Shown here: positions 1-8,600 of the stretch, piece after piece
Position numbering within the stretch: the stretch's first letter is position 1
Layout of the letters: every line of letters starts with the position of its first letter
From: Flammeovirgaceae bacterium UBA2371
GTDB lineage: Bacteria; Bacteroidota; Bacteroidia; Cytophagales; Cyclobacteriaceae
Assembly (NCBI GenBank): GCA_002345965.1
Contig: DDTF01000031.1
Location: 44,313 to 72,856, forward strand
Length of the DNA stretch: 28,544 nt
Direction: 5' to 3'
Program-made: the position numbers and the translations under genes
The notes under the pieces: model-generated
The model's database searches: none
What the model was told of the DNA's origin: nothing
What the model saw: the letters and a program-made list of their open reading frames with translations, nothing else

Positions 1-1003
1 CGGATTCCACCAGATATGCCCCTTTAATTACGCTCATGTGAACGCGAGCACGCGCTGAAGGAAGTTCACTGGTATATTGTGCCATGTCTTTTACAATTTG
101 CCTGGCCTCTGCCATTCTACCCTGCTGCAAATAGCCATACAAGAGCCATTGAAATGCATGATAACCTCTTGCATCATTGTCCAATTTTTTTTCAATCATT
201 CTGTCTACACTGGCCTGGTAGGATTGTTCGTTGGACCTTACCACATCGTCCCACATTCCCATTGCCACATAAATATGAGAGGGCATATGTAAGGCATGGC
301 CGGCAGCAGAAGCTACCTGCATGTATCGGTTTGCAGCCTCAACAGCGGCACTTGCATGTTGTGGATCATCATAAGAATGAATAAGATAATGAAGTGCCCC
401 TGGGTGATTGGGATTTTCTTCCAATATACCCTTAGCGATAATAGCACCTCGCTCATAAATTTCTTCATCGCGACCAACAGGCACTGAGCCCAATAGGGAA
501 AGGGCATAGAAAGCAGCGGCTTCCTGGCTTTTTGGATATTTATTATGCACCTCCGCCATAAATTCTGAATAGGCAACATCTCTTTCATATTTAGTGCCCT
601 CACCATACAATATGTTTACTGCCCTCATAAAATCTTTTTCAATGGGAGTTGAAGATAACTCAACTCTTTCTTCAGGTGATTCGCTTAACTTATTTAAAGC
701 TGCAGTGGCTTCTTCATAAGACTGCTCAGCCCACAAGGGATGATTGTAGGTCATTGCTTCACCCCAATAGGCCATGGCCATGGTAGAGTCAACTTTTTGT
801 GCATTAATAAACGCTGCAGCTGCATCATCAAATTCAAAACTGTGAAGTAGAAGCAGACCCTCTTCAAAATATTTTACAGCGTCCTCTGAGCCAGTTACAT
901 CAAAATAAATGGCCCCAAGTTTATTATCCTCTTTGGGTGCAGAGCATGAGAAGATAGTCAACAAGAGGATACAAAAAACAGTAAGTGGTTTGTTGAATGG
1001 CAT
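1..1003 (-). CDS. TPR-repeat lipoprotein, 3' end beyond window
   Basis: Reading the minus strand from the ATG at 1003-1001 gives 334 codons open to the window edge, so the C-terminus is missing. The N-terminus is a lipoprotein signal: a short basic start, a hydrophobic stretch and a lipobox ending at Cys20 (IFSC). The mature part is helical with TPR-like pairs, for example around residues 44-81 and 160-195. It is unusually rich in histidines at residues 200, 205, 209, 216, 236, 239 and 243, including the motif HALHMPSH. I recognise this as a family common in Bacteroidota and usually annotated only as a TPR protein, with no function I can name. It is probably anchored to a membrane facing the periplasm. 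A 7/8 match to the -7 box (TATATTTA on the minus strand) lies at 1035-1028, 24 bp before the start. A terminator separates it from the permease gene upstream. Confidence 0.88.
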   Translation of the reverse strand, partial: MPFNKPLTVFCILLLTIFSCSAPKEDNKLGAIYFDVTGSEDAVKYFEEGLLLLHSFEFDDAAAAFINAQKVDSTMAMAYWGEAMTYNHPLWAEQSYEEATAALNKLSESPEERVELSSTPIEKDFMRAVNILYGEGTKYERDVAYSEFMAEVHNKYPKSQEAAAFYALSLLGSVPVGRDEEIYERGAIIAKGILEENPNHPGALHYLIHSYDDPQHASAAVEAANRYMQVASAAGHALHMPSHIYVAMGMWDDVVRSNEQSYQASVDRMIEKKLDNDARGYHAFQWLLYGYLQQGRMAEARQIVKDMAQYTSELPSARARVHMSVIKGAYLVES

Positions 1004-1084
1004 GTGCTTATTATCAATTTTGGTCAATAAATATACAACTATTTGAGTTGAGTCTAAAGACAATGCCACAGTGCCTTTAGGCAT

Positions 1085-1119
1085 AAAAAAGGCTTCCCCA
1101 TCGCTTTGGAAGCCTTTTT
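1085..1119 (-). terminator. Rho-independent terminator after the permease gene
   Basis: A perfect 7-bp stem, GGCTTCC at 1091-1097 pairing with GGAAGCC at 1108-1114, is flanked by A6 on the left and T5 on the right, so it could act in both directions. On the minus strand it lies 18 bp past the stop of the FtsX permease and ends in T6, the expected geometry for that gene. Confidence 0.8.
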
Positions 1120-1136
1120 AAATGCAGGAAATTCAA

Positions 1137-3539
1137 TTATTCGCTTCTTAAAACTTTAACCGGGTTGGAACGGGCAGCATTGAATGATTGATAACCTACA
1201 GTGACAAAAGCGATGACAACCAATACCATTAATGCGATTACAAACACAAGAGGACTGATTTCAATTCGATAGGCGAAGCCGTTCAACCAACTGTTAAACA
1301 GGTAATAAGCCAGTGGGCTGGCAAATACCGCAGCGATGATTACTAAAATCAAAAATTCTTTGTAGAGTAAAAGTATTAGGCTGGGTTCGTTGGCGCCAAG
1401 CACTTTTCGTACACTTATTTCCTTTAGTCTTCGTTGCGCACTAAAAGAGGCCAACGCAAACAGTCCAAGGCAAGCAACAAATATGGCAAGTCCGCAGAAG
1501 TATTTAAAAATGGTAGCCAATCTTTCTTCAGCTTCATAAGTTTGATTGAGCGCTTCATCAAGAAAGTAGAATGAAAATGATTTTGTGTTAATCATTTCGT
1601 TCCAGACGCTTTCAATGTTTGAAAGCGTAGCACTGTATTCGCCAGGTTTGATTTTTACCGCAACATTGCTGAATGCGGAACCAAAACTCATTACCATGGG
1701 GCTGACGCTGTTGCGCAAGGGATCAAAATTAAAATCCTGGATCACCCCAATTACTTTTGTGTTTGGGTTACCTCCCTCTCCAGAAGTTATTCTTCTGCCA
1801 ATAGGGTCTTTCCAATTCAAAGCTTTTGCGGCTGCTTCATTAATTACTACTGCCAGCGTGCTATCGGAATGAATGTTGATATCAAAAAAACGACCCTCAA
1901 TCATTTTCAAGCCAAATGTTTCCAAAAAGTCGAACCCAACCGACATGATGGGGAACATTTGCTCGTCTTCAATTCCTTCCACCCTCATTGGCAAATACGG
2001 AAGATTCTTTTGACCCAGGTCGTGTGATAAGTTGGTAACGGATACAACGCTGGATTCTCTTAAAATTCTTTCTTTGAATGTGCTGTATTGCGCAGGCATG
2101 CCCGCTCCTGCAACGGGTACTACAATGACCTGCTCTTTATCAAATCCAAGGCTTTTATTTCTCATAAAGCCCAGTTGATCAGAAATAATAATAGTACCCA
2201 TTAATAAAACCAAAGAAACAGTAAACTGACCCACCACCAGAACTTTCCGTAAATCAACTCCTCGTGTCATTTTTTTATGCAAACCTTTTAATACTTTGAT
2301 TGGATGATAGGAGGCCATTACAAAAGAAGGATAAACCCCTGCCATTATCCCTGCGGCTATAGTTACTAATGCGGCAATAAGGAGATTGCTTGGTTGAAGA
2401 AGTTCATCAGGGTTGATATTAGAGGAGGCCAGATCATTAAATATTGGCAGAACGATCCAAACGACAAACAGGGAAACAACTCCAGCGATCAAGGCTATTA
2501 TCATGGATTCGCCAAGAAACTGAAAGACAAGATTAAACTTCTCCGCTCCCATTACCTTTCTGATGCCTACTTCTTTGCCTCTGTTGGAATACCGTGCAAT
2601 GGAGAGGTTCATAAAATTGATGCAGGCAATGACCAACACAAGAACGGCAATCGATGATAAAGTGTATACATATTTAATGTTGCCATTTACTGACATGTCA
2701 GCATTACTAAAATCTGATTTGAGATGAATGTCATGGATTGGCTGAAGTGTAAGGGCTGCGTTATTTTCGGTATAACGAGGGAGATAATGACTGGCGACAA
2801 AAGCAGGCAACTTTGCTTCTGTTTGTTTTGGATCGGCCGTGTTGGTGAGTACCACGTAGCTATAGTACCACATGCCTCTGTAGTCGTGATCAATTCTGAA
2901 GCCAACCAATTGATTAATTAATAATTTAGAGTGAGCTAAAAAATCAAAATCAAGATGTGTTTTTCCTCGGAAGGGCTCAAGGACACCAGTTACTTTAAAA
3001 GAAACTGTATCCTGAAAAGTAATGAGTTTGCCCAAAGGATTGGAGTCTCCAAAATATTTTTTGGCCGTCTCACTGGTCAAAACTACGGAGTTACTATTTT
3101 CAAAAGCCTTTACGCGATTGCCATACTTAAAATCAAAATCAAAAACAGAAAAGAAACTGGAGTCTGCCAAATAGAATTTCCTTTCTTCATAAGCATCATC
3201 CTGATACCTGATAGTAGGCAGCAGATTTGAAAAGAAAAATGGCTTGAAAACAGTGGCTGCTGCAATCACTTCGGGGAAGTCAGCAACCATGTCAAATGAT
3301 GCAGGGTAGTGCGCCATGCTATAGCGATTCTGAACTCCGTTTACATCCACGTGAGTATTTAATCGGTAAATGTTTTCAGAGTTGGTAAAGAATTGATCGT
3401 ACCCAGTTTCGTTTTTCACATAGATCCCTATCATCACAAAACAACCAAGGCCAATGGCAAGGCCAATAACATTGATGGCACTGAACAGTGAGTTTTTAAG
3501 AAGGTTTCGAAAAGCAATTTTGAGATAGTTTTTGATCAT
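1137..3539 (-). CDS. FtsX/MacB-type ABC transporter permease
   Basis: The 800-residue product has the standard Bacteroidota arrangement: one N-terminal membrane helix (about residues 20-42), a MacB-like periplasmic core, a first FtsX domain with three helices after the VGIRKVMGAE motif (about 325), a second periplasmic region, and a second FtsX domain after ISVRKVLGAN (about 711). The C-terminus RSNPVKVLRSE is typical. Such permeases work with a separate LolD/MacB-type ATPase to drive export or lipoprotein and envelope stress functions; the substrate cannot be read from the sequence. No partner ATPase lies beside it. Its ATG is only 6 bp after the stop of the upstream S9 peptidase, so the two are probably co-transcribed. 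The length is normal and no damage is visible. Confidence 0.93.
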   Translation of the reverse strand: MIKNYLKIAFRNLLKNSLFSAINVIGLAIGLGCFVMIGIYVKNETGYDQFFTNSENIYRLNTHVDVNGVQNRYSMAHYPASFDMVADFPEVIAAATVFKPFFFSNLLPTIRYQDDAYEERKFYLADSSFFSVFDFDFKYGNRVKAFENSNSVVLTSETAKKYFGDSNPLGKLITFQDTVSFKVTGVLEPFRGKTHLDFDFLAHSKLLINQLVGFRIDHDYRGMWYYSYVVLTNTADPKQTEAKLPAFVASHYLPRYTENNAALTLQPIHDIHLKSDFSNADMSVNGNIKYVYTLSSIAVLVLVIACINFMNLSIARYSNRGKEVGIRKVMGAEKFNLVFQFLGESMIIALIAGVVSLFVVWIVLPIFNDLASSNINPDELLQPSNLLIAALVTIAAGIMAGVYPSFVMASYHPIKVLKGLHKKMTRGVDLRKVLVVGQFTVSLVLLMGTIIISDQLGFMRNKSLGFDKEQVIVVPVAGAGMPAQYSTFKERILRESSVVSVTNLSHDLGQKNLPYLPMRVEGIEDEQMFPIMSVGFDFLETFGLKMIEGRFFDINIHSDSTLAVVINEAAAKALNWKDPIGRRITSGEGGNPNTKVIGVIQDFNFDPLRNSVSPMVMSFGSAFSNVAVKIKPGEYSATLSNIESVWNEMINTKSFSFYFLDEALNQTYEAEERLATIFKYFCGLAIFVACLGLFALASFSAQRRLKEISVRKVLGANEPSLILLLYKEFLILVIIAAVFASPLAYYLFNSWLNGFAYRIEISPLVFVIALMVLVVIAFVTVGYQSFNAARSNPVKVLRSE

Positions 3540-3545
3540 AGGGCG

Positions 3546-5897
3546 CTACTGTGGATTTAAGTTCTCTTCAAAGAGTTTATAAATGCGTTTGTATTCGTCT
3601 GTCCAGCTGCTTGGTTCTACAAATCCATGATTTTCTACTGGATACACGGCCAGCTCCCAATTGTCTTTACCCAATTCTATCAGCCGTTGAGACAACCTGA
3701 CAACATCTTGAAAGTGAACATTGGTATCTACCATTCCATGGCACATCAGCAAGGCTCCTTTCAATCCTTCTGCATGATAAATCGGGGAACTTTTTGCATA
3801 GGCGATGCTATCCGCATAAGGTACATTGAGGATGTTCGCGGTGTATCGATGGTTGTAATGCGCCCAGTCTGTTACAGGTCTGAGTGCAGCACCTGCGGCA
3901 AATACATCTGGTGTGGTAAACATACCCATCAAAGTAATAAAGCCTCCATATGACCCTCCGTAGATTCCAATGCGTTTTGGATCAACATTGTACTTGTCAA
4001 CAAGTAATTTTGCGGCATCAACCTGATCTGTCAGATCCTTTCCGCCCATAAACCGGTAGATGCCAGTGCGCCAATCGCGGCCGTATCCCGCGCTTCCCCT
4101 ATAGTCAACATCTATTACCGTGTAGCCTTTATCAACCAGCATATTGTGAAACATGTATTCACGGAAATAACTACTCCACCATTTGTGGGCATTTTGTAAA
4201 TAACCTGCTCCATGCACAAAAATTACTGCAGCACCCTTGTTAGTTTGAGCTTTGGGCAAATACAATCTTGCAAAAACTTCTGCCCCGTCTCTTGCCTTAA
4301 AGGTGACTACTTGTGGATCTTTCCATGGGTAAGAATTAAACTCACTAGACGTGGATTTTGTGATTTGTTCCGACTTAGCCTTGACTTTGTTCTCGCTTAA
4401 ATAAAGTTCCCAGGGTTTATTACTATAAGAATATAAATCGGCTAACCATTTTTCATCCGGAGACAGCACAACATCATGTGATCCGGTTGCTGATGTTAAT
4501 TGTTCTGCTTTGCCACCCTCCACAGAAATTTTGTAAAAATGCTTTTCTCCTGGATGAATTTCATTGGTGGTGACGAAAAAATATTTTTTGTCTCGGGAAA
4601 GTTGTGCGTTTTGTACCTCGTAGTTACCCGAAGTAATTTTTTGTTTTTTACCTGTTGTTATGTCTACCGTATATAAATGAGAATACCCCGTCTCTTCAGA
4701 ATGAAACCAAATTCGCTTGTTATCACTGAGCCAACCCGAGTTGCCTGCACTAAAGAAAAATCCGATTCCCGGTCCGCCTATCCATGCCTCGTCTCTTTGT
4801 CTGTCAAGCAATTGGAGTTGGCGAGTCGTAAGGTTGAGTGACATGATCCAGCGGTCCTTATTATCTGTGGAGCGCACTACTACGAAATTGTTTTTTCCGT
4901 CATCTGACCAGTAGGGGCCATTGATGATCACAGGCCTTATTGCCTTTTCTTTTGGTTGTGTTGGATAATCTTTGGTATAATCTGTTTCATCAGTAATGCC
5001 GGGGATATCGTCTGTTTTTACAATATAGGAGGTGTCTCCTTTGATGTCGTATATCCAAAATTCGTAGGTGTCGAGGTTAACGCCTACTTTGGCGCGGGCA
5101 GGAATATCCTCCGTAAAACCAGATTCTGTAACGTAATTGGGAACGATAGTGGACTTTGCGTTTGCAGCCTCTTTGGTAATTCGATAAGTGATGAATTTTT
5201 CATCGGGGCTTACTACTAAGTTGTCTGCACTTTGATCGTTGAGGTAAATGGTATAGGGGCGATCAGGTCGGTTAGCTTCGTTTATTTTATCCGCAGCCTT
5301 TTTATTGTCATTTCTTTCTCTGAGTATTTGTATGTATGCCAATTGATCTTGGCGCAACCAGTCTTCATGGGCACTGCTTTTGGGCTCAGCTTTTTTCTTT
5401 CCTTTTCTAAAGTCAGTTAATTGACTGAATGATCCAGTGCCAACACTCCATGAATACAGGTTGCCACCTGAGGTAAAGAAAATTTTGGATTCATCCTGAG
5501 AAAAATAGGGAGCAAATTCTCTTTCCAGGGTATTGGTGATTGCTATTGTTTTGCTGGTAGGGATGTCTAGCAGAAATAGGTCTCCGGATTTTTCATAGAC
5601 CTTTTTGGTGCGCGCCCGGTTGTAAGATCCGTTATTGGCAGGTAAAATTCTTCTTGTTGCAGGGCTTACTTTTTGGGGTATTTTATTGGAGATAGAAATA
5701 GCATATAAAGAATCGCCAGCAGCATTGGCAGGGTTCCAATTAAAGTAAATGGTCTTGCTGTCTTCCGACCAAAAAACATCAGATGGTGCAACCCCTATCC
5801 ACTTGGGGTCGCGCATAATTTTTTCAACGGTAAGTTCATTCAATTGCTGACCCCATACCGGAGTCGTTGCAAACAGAAGCAGGATAAGTTTATTCAT
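3546..5897 (-). CDS. S9 family serine peptidase (DPP IV/prolyl oligopeptidase-like)
   Basis: The 783-residue product starts with a Sec signal peptide (about residues 1-16, ending VWG-QQ). A beta-propeller N-terminal domain of the DPP IV type follows (about 30-530), with repeated strand units such as LSPDEKWLADLY. The C-terminal alpha/beta-hydrolase domain (about 560-783) carries the catalytic triad: Ser649 in GGSYGG, Asp724 in MVDTN and His757 in ENHGF. Family members cleave dipeptides or oligopeptides, often after proline, in the periplasm; a peptide-nutrition role is inferred. Length and motifs are complete. It is the first gene of a probable two-gene unit with the FtsX permease. A short inverted repeat lies 35-50 bp upstream. 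Confidence 0.95.
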   Translation of the reverse strand: MNKLILLLFATTPVWGQQLNELTVEKIMRDPKWIGVAPSDVFWSEDSKTIYFNWNPANAAGDSLYAISISNKIPQKVSPATRRILPANNGSYNRARTKKVYEKSGDLFLLDIPTSKTIAITNTLEREFAPYFSQDESKIFFTSGGNLYSWSVGTGSFSQLTDFRKGKKKAEPKSSAHEDWLRQDQLAYIQILRERNDNKKAADKINEANRPDRPYTIYLNDQSADNLVVSPDEKFITYRITKEAANAKSTIVPNYVTESGFTEDIPARAKVGVNLDTYEFWIYDIKGDTSYIVKTDDIPGITDETDYTKDYPTQPKEKAIRPVIINGPYWSDDGKNNFVVVRSTDNKDRWIMSLNLTTRQLQLLDRQRDEAWIGGPGIGFFFSAGNSGWLSDNKRIWFHSEETGYSHLYTVDITTGKKQKITSGNYEVQNAQLSRDKKYFFVTTNEIHPGEKHFYKISVEGGKAEQLTSATGSHDVVLSPDEKWLADLYSYSNKPWELYLSENKVKAKSEQITKSTSSEFNSYPWKDPQVVTFKARDGAEVFARLYLPKAQTNKGAAVIFVHGAGYLQNAHKWWSSYFREYMFHNMLVDKGYTVIDVDYRGSAGYGRDWRTGIYRFMGGKDLTDQVDAAKLLVDKYNVDPKRIGIYGGSYGGFITLMGMFTTPDVFAAGAALRPVTDWAHYNHRYTANILNVPYADSIAYAKSSPIYHAEGLKGALLMCHGMVDTNVHFQDVVRLSQRLIELGKDNWELAVYPVENHGFVEPSSWTDEYKRIYKLFEENLNPQ

Positions 5898-5925
5898 AAG
5901 GTTTTTCCAGGTAGAAGGTATAACG

Positions 5926-5953
5926 AATTTGGATGGCCATTGGCCATGAAATT
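5926..5953. repeat. Interrupted palindrome upstream of the S9 peptidase gene
   Basis: ATGGCCA (5933-5939) and TGGCCAT (5941-5947) form a 7-bp inverted repeat around a single base, with outer arms AATTT (5926-5930) and AAATT (5949-5953). It lies 36-50 bp upstream of the peptidase ATG on the minus strand, so an operator is possible. There is no adjacent T-run, which argues against a terminator. Confidence 0.35.
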
Positions 5954-5985
5954 TCTATGAGCGGAGCAAGGCTAAACCAATCGGG

Positions 5986-6333
5986 CTACTGTCTTCTTGG
6001 TTTAAGCATTTCGGCAAACATGCTGTTGAAAACGGATAAAATAAGGCTAAATGCCATTGCCCACCAGAATCCGTCTACATCAAACTTCGGTACAAAGTAG
6101 TCGACCATCAGTATGATCAGCGCGTTGATCACGAGCAGGAACAAGCCCAGCGTGAATACTGTTATAGGGATGGTCAGCACTACCAGAATGGGCCTAACCA
6201 GGGCGTTGGCAAAAGAAAGCACCGCAGCAACCAGTAAAGCGTAACCATAATGTTCGACATTTACGCCAGGGAGCAAATAGGCTGTGAGTAAAACTGCCAG
6301 ACCTGATAGCAGGAAACGAATAATTCCATTCAT
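5986..6333 (-). CDS. Small membrane protein, phage-holin superfamily IV family (PF04020-like)
   Basis: I take the ATG at 6333, giving 115 residues that begin MNGIIRFLLSG. The in-frame ATG at 6372 would add a charged 13-residue leader before the first helix. Three to four hydrophobic helices span nearly the whole chain, with the family's short polar turns LLPGVNVEHY and NALVRP and the strongly hydrophobic core VLTIPITVFTLGLFLLVINA. In bacteria this family is a widespread chromosomal inner-membrane protein (YvlD-like). The holin name comes from distant similarity and does not indicate a prophage here. The function is unknown. It is divergent from the exonuclease gene, with 68 bp between starts. 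Confidence 0.85.
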   Translation of the reverse strand: MNGIIRFLLSGLAVLLTAYLLPGVNVEHYGYALLVAAVLSFANALVRPILVVLTIPITVFTLGLFLLVINALIILMVDYFVPKFDVDGFWWAMAFSLILSVFNSMFAEMLKPRRQ

Positions 6334-6383
6334 AATAACAAAATTTGATTGAAGTTGCGCTTTTAACTGCAAAACTCAAACTC

Positions 6384-6391
6384 TAATTTTG
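6384..6391 (+). promoter_or_regulatory. Possible -7 box (TAATTTTG) for the exonuclease gene
   Basis: This is an exact match to the Bacteroidota TAnnTTTG element, but it lies only 10 bp before the ATG at 6402 and has no clear -33 TTG at the right distance. Use would give an almost leaderless message, so this is weak. Confidence 0.25.
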
Positions 6392-6401
6392 AACAAGGAG
6401 T

Positions 6402-7772
6402 ATGTACGCAATTGTTGACATTGAGACTACGGGAGGGTATGCGGATAAGCACCGGGTGACAGAGGTTGCTATTTATCACCATGATGGAATGCAAATCACC
6501 AATCACTATCATACACTCATCAACCCCGGAAGAAACATTCCCTATTTTATTACTGGGCTTACGGGAATCAATTATGAAATGGTGAAGGAATCGCCATCTT
6601 TCGCGGATGTGGCGGAAGAAATATTTGAACAGCTGAAAGACCGTGTATTTGTAGCTCACAACGCGCACTTTGATTACAGTTTTTTGAAAAAGGAATTTGA
6701 GGAGGCAGGTATCAGCTGGAATTCGAAGAAATTATGCACCGTTAGGTTGAGCAGAAAAATTATTCCTGGGTTAAGTTCCTATAGCCTGGGCAGACTCGCA
6801 GCAAGCCTGGGCGTTGAGATCCGCAACAGACATAGAGCGGGTGGTGATGCAGAAGCCACCTCCAAGGTATTTGATTTGCTACTCAAGCGTGACACCGAAG
6901 GAGTAATTGTAAAAGCCCTTAAAAGAAATTCTGGAGAAACTATACTACCTCCCAATTTGCCAAAAGAAGATTTCGATAAACTGCCTGCGAAAGCCGGAGT
7001 TTATTATTTTCTGGATGCACGCGGACATGTTATTTATGTAGGTAAAGCGGTCAATATTAAGAAGAGAATTGCAGGACACTTCACAGGTGATGCGCGCGAA
7101 TGGAACCGATCCAATATTCGGAATGAAATTCATCACATCACGTATGAGCTTACGGGCAGCGAATTGATAGCGTTGATTTTGGAATCACAGGAGATCAGGA
7201 GACTATGGCCTAAATACAACCTTGCCCAAAAAACAAGAACTGAGGAGTGGGGCATCTTTGAATATGAAGACCGTGCTGGCTTGCTTAGATTTTGTGTAAA
7301 TACTGTAAGCAGAGGCGCCAAACCTTTAATTAGCTTTAGCTCAAAGGGAGACGCATGGAATTTTATGTGGGAAAAAGTAAGAGAGTTCAATCTTTGCCCC
7401 AAGTTATCTGGCTTGCAGGTAGCCAAGGGATTGTGCTTTAGTTATCAAACGGGTGAGTGTAAGGGTGCTTGCATGGGGGTAGAAACGGTAAAAAAATACA
7501 ACAACAGAATTCATAAAGCCATTGATTCATTTTTTGATGGTGGAAATTCGCTAGCTATTATTGGTAAAGGCAGAAAAAACAACGAGCGTTCATTGGTACT
7601 AGTGGAAAACGGATCCTATCTGGGGTTTGGCTTTATCCACAAAAATGAAACACTCGCTGACTTTGAGGCAGCAAAGGATTTTATTAAAATGAGTAAGGAA
7701 AACAGGATTGTTCAAAACCTGGTGAATTCTTATTTAGTGAACCCTCGGGGAGCTGAAGTAATAGCATTCTAA
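6402..7772 (+). CDS. DnaQ-like exonuclease / GIY-YIG (UvrC-like) nuclease fusion
   Basis: The 456-residue product has two nuclease modules. Residues 1-165 are a DEDDh 3'-5' exonuclease: Asp6/Glu8 in VDIETTG, Asp91 in HNAHFD, and His144/Asp149 in HRAGGDAE. Residues 195-275 are a GIY-YIG endonuclease: GVYYF, VIYVGKA, Arg222 and the likely catalytic Glu261 before WPKYN. The next segment keeps a UvrC-like four-cysteine pattern, Cys332, Cys345, Cys353 and Cys357. No helix-hairpin-helix or RNase-H-like UvrC C-terminal half is present. Similar DnaQ-UvrC fusions are known in Actinobacteria and Bacteroidota. A role in DNA repair (3'-side incision and end trimming) is inferred from the domains. The stop codon overlaps that of the convergent phosphatase gene. 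Confidence 0.92.
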   Translation: MYAIVDIETTGGYADKHRVTEVAIYHHDGMQITNHYHTLINPGRNIPYFITGLTGINYEMVKESPSFADVAEEIFEQLKDRVFVAHNAHFDYSFLKKEFEEAGISWNSKKLCTVRLSRKIIPGLSSYSLGRLAASLGVEIRNRHRAGGDAEATSKVFDLLLKRDTEGVIVKALKRNSGETILPPNLPKEDFDKLPAKAGVYYFLDARGHVIYVGKAVNIKKRIAGHFTGDAREWNRSNIRNEIHHITYELTGSELIALILESQEIRRLWPKYNLAQKTRTEEWGIFEYEDRAGLLRFCVNTVSRGAKPLISFSSKGDAWNFMWEKVREFNLCPKLSGLQVAKGLCFSYQTGECKGACMGVETVKKYNNRIHKAIDSFFDGGNSLAIIGKGRKNNERSLVLVENGSYLGFGFIHKNETLADFEAAKDFIKMSKENRIVQNLVNSYLVNPRGAEVIAF

Positions 7773-8464
7773 AATTTCTTTCTGCCTTCAATACCGGGAT
7801 ACAATTCAGGTATTGGGTCACTCACAAAACATTCAAACGTATCAATGTTCATCATGCTGAGTCTACCCGACCATCCTGCGCCAGTATCCATCATCCAAAC
7901 TTCACAGAATTGAATGGGTTTTGATTCTTTAATGGGGGTATGGCCGATGTAGACAGTGTCAAACGTGGTTAGTTGAACGTGTTTGTGTGGATCATGCTTT
8001 TCCTGAGCCTGCTTTGCTAAACTTCTGTCCCATAAAAAAGTCTGAATCCCCTGCTCAGTCATTGGTTTATTAACATTGATGCCAGCATGCACAAATAATT
8101 GATTTTGACTGATATGGTAGTTCTGTGCATTTCTAAGCAGCTTTAAATGTTCGGCCGGTATTTCGTTGCCATAGGAGTCAACCGTAGCCTGCCCACCTTG
8201 ACTAAGCCAGATATCGTTGGCATAGCCCGTTTCCATCCAGTCCAGGGTCCAGAAATCATGGTTGCCCAGCACATAAATGAGATTTTGAATACGGAGCAGC
8301 TCATCCATTGCCTGACGGGTTTCTGGCCATCCATCAGCTACATCACCCAGGCAGATGAGCGTATCGTTGTGATAATCGAACCCAGCATTTTCAATACACT
8401 GCAACAATGCGCGATAGGAACCGTGAATATCACCAATAACGAAAGTTTTGGGCATGTTAAGCAT
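7769..8464 (-). CDS. Calcineurin-like metallophosphoesterase (PP2A-type Ser/Thr phosphatase family)
   Basis: The 231-residue protein has the full set of metallophosphoesterase motifs: GDIHG near residue 12, GDVADG (about 41-46), GNHD (about 67-70), FVHAG (about 121-125) and a later GHTP. These bind a two-metal centre that hydrolyses phosphate esters. The compact size and motif layout match bacterial PrpA/PphA-like or diadenosine-tetraphosphatase-like enzymes, so the substrate could be phosphoproteins or dinucleoside polyphosphates. An in-frame ATG at 8455 (MPKTFVIGD) is an equally good start and may be the true one. It has no signal peptide, so it is cytoplasmic. It converges on the exonuclease gene, with a stop-codon overlap. 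Confidence 0.92.
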   Translation of the reverse strand: MLNMPKTFVIGDIHGSYRALLQCIENAGFDYHNDTLICLGDVADGWPETRQAMDELLRIQNLIYVLGNHDFWTLDWMETGYANDIWLSQGGQATVDSYGNEIPAEHLKLLRNAQNYHISQNQLFVHAGINVNKPMTEQGIQTFLWDRSLAKQAQEKHDPHKHVQLTTFDTVYIGHTPIKESKPIQFCEVWMMDTGAGWSGRLSMMNIDTFECFVSDPIPELYPGIEGRKKF

Positions 8465-8600
8465 TTACAAATTTGACAATCGGACTTATCTCCCTAATAA
8501 CCAGTAGAAAGGGCTTTAAATCCGTTTCCTTCCATTTGTAACTAATTTTAATCCTAATTCTTTATTATTGCGCTAAAATTAAGGGTAAAAGCAGAGAAAT

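Noticed and set aside
5986..6333. 'Phage holin' similarity as a sign of a prophage
   Set aside because: No other phage gene, integrase or attachment site is present; this family is a normal chromosomal membrane protein in many bacteria.
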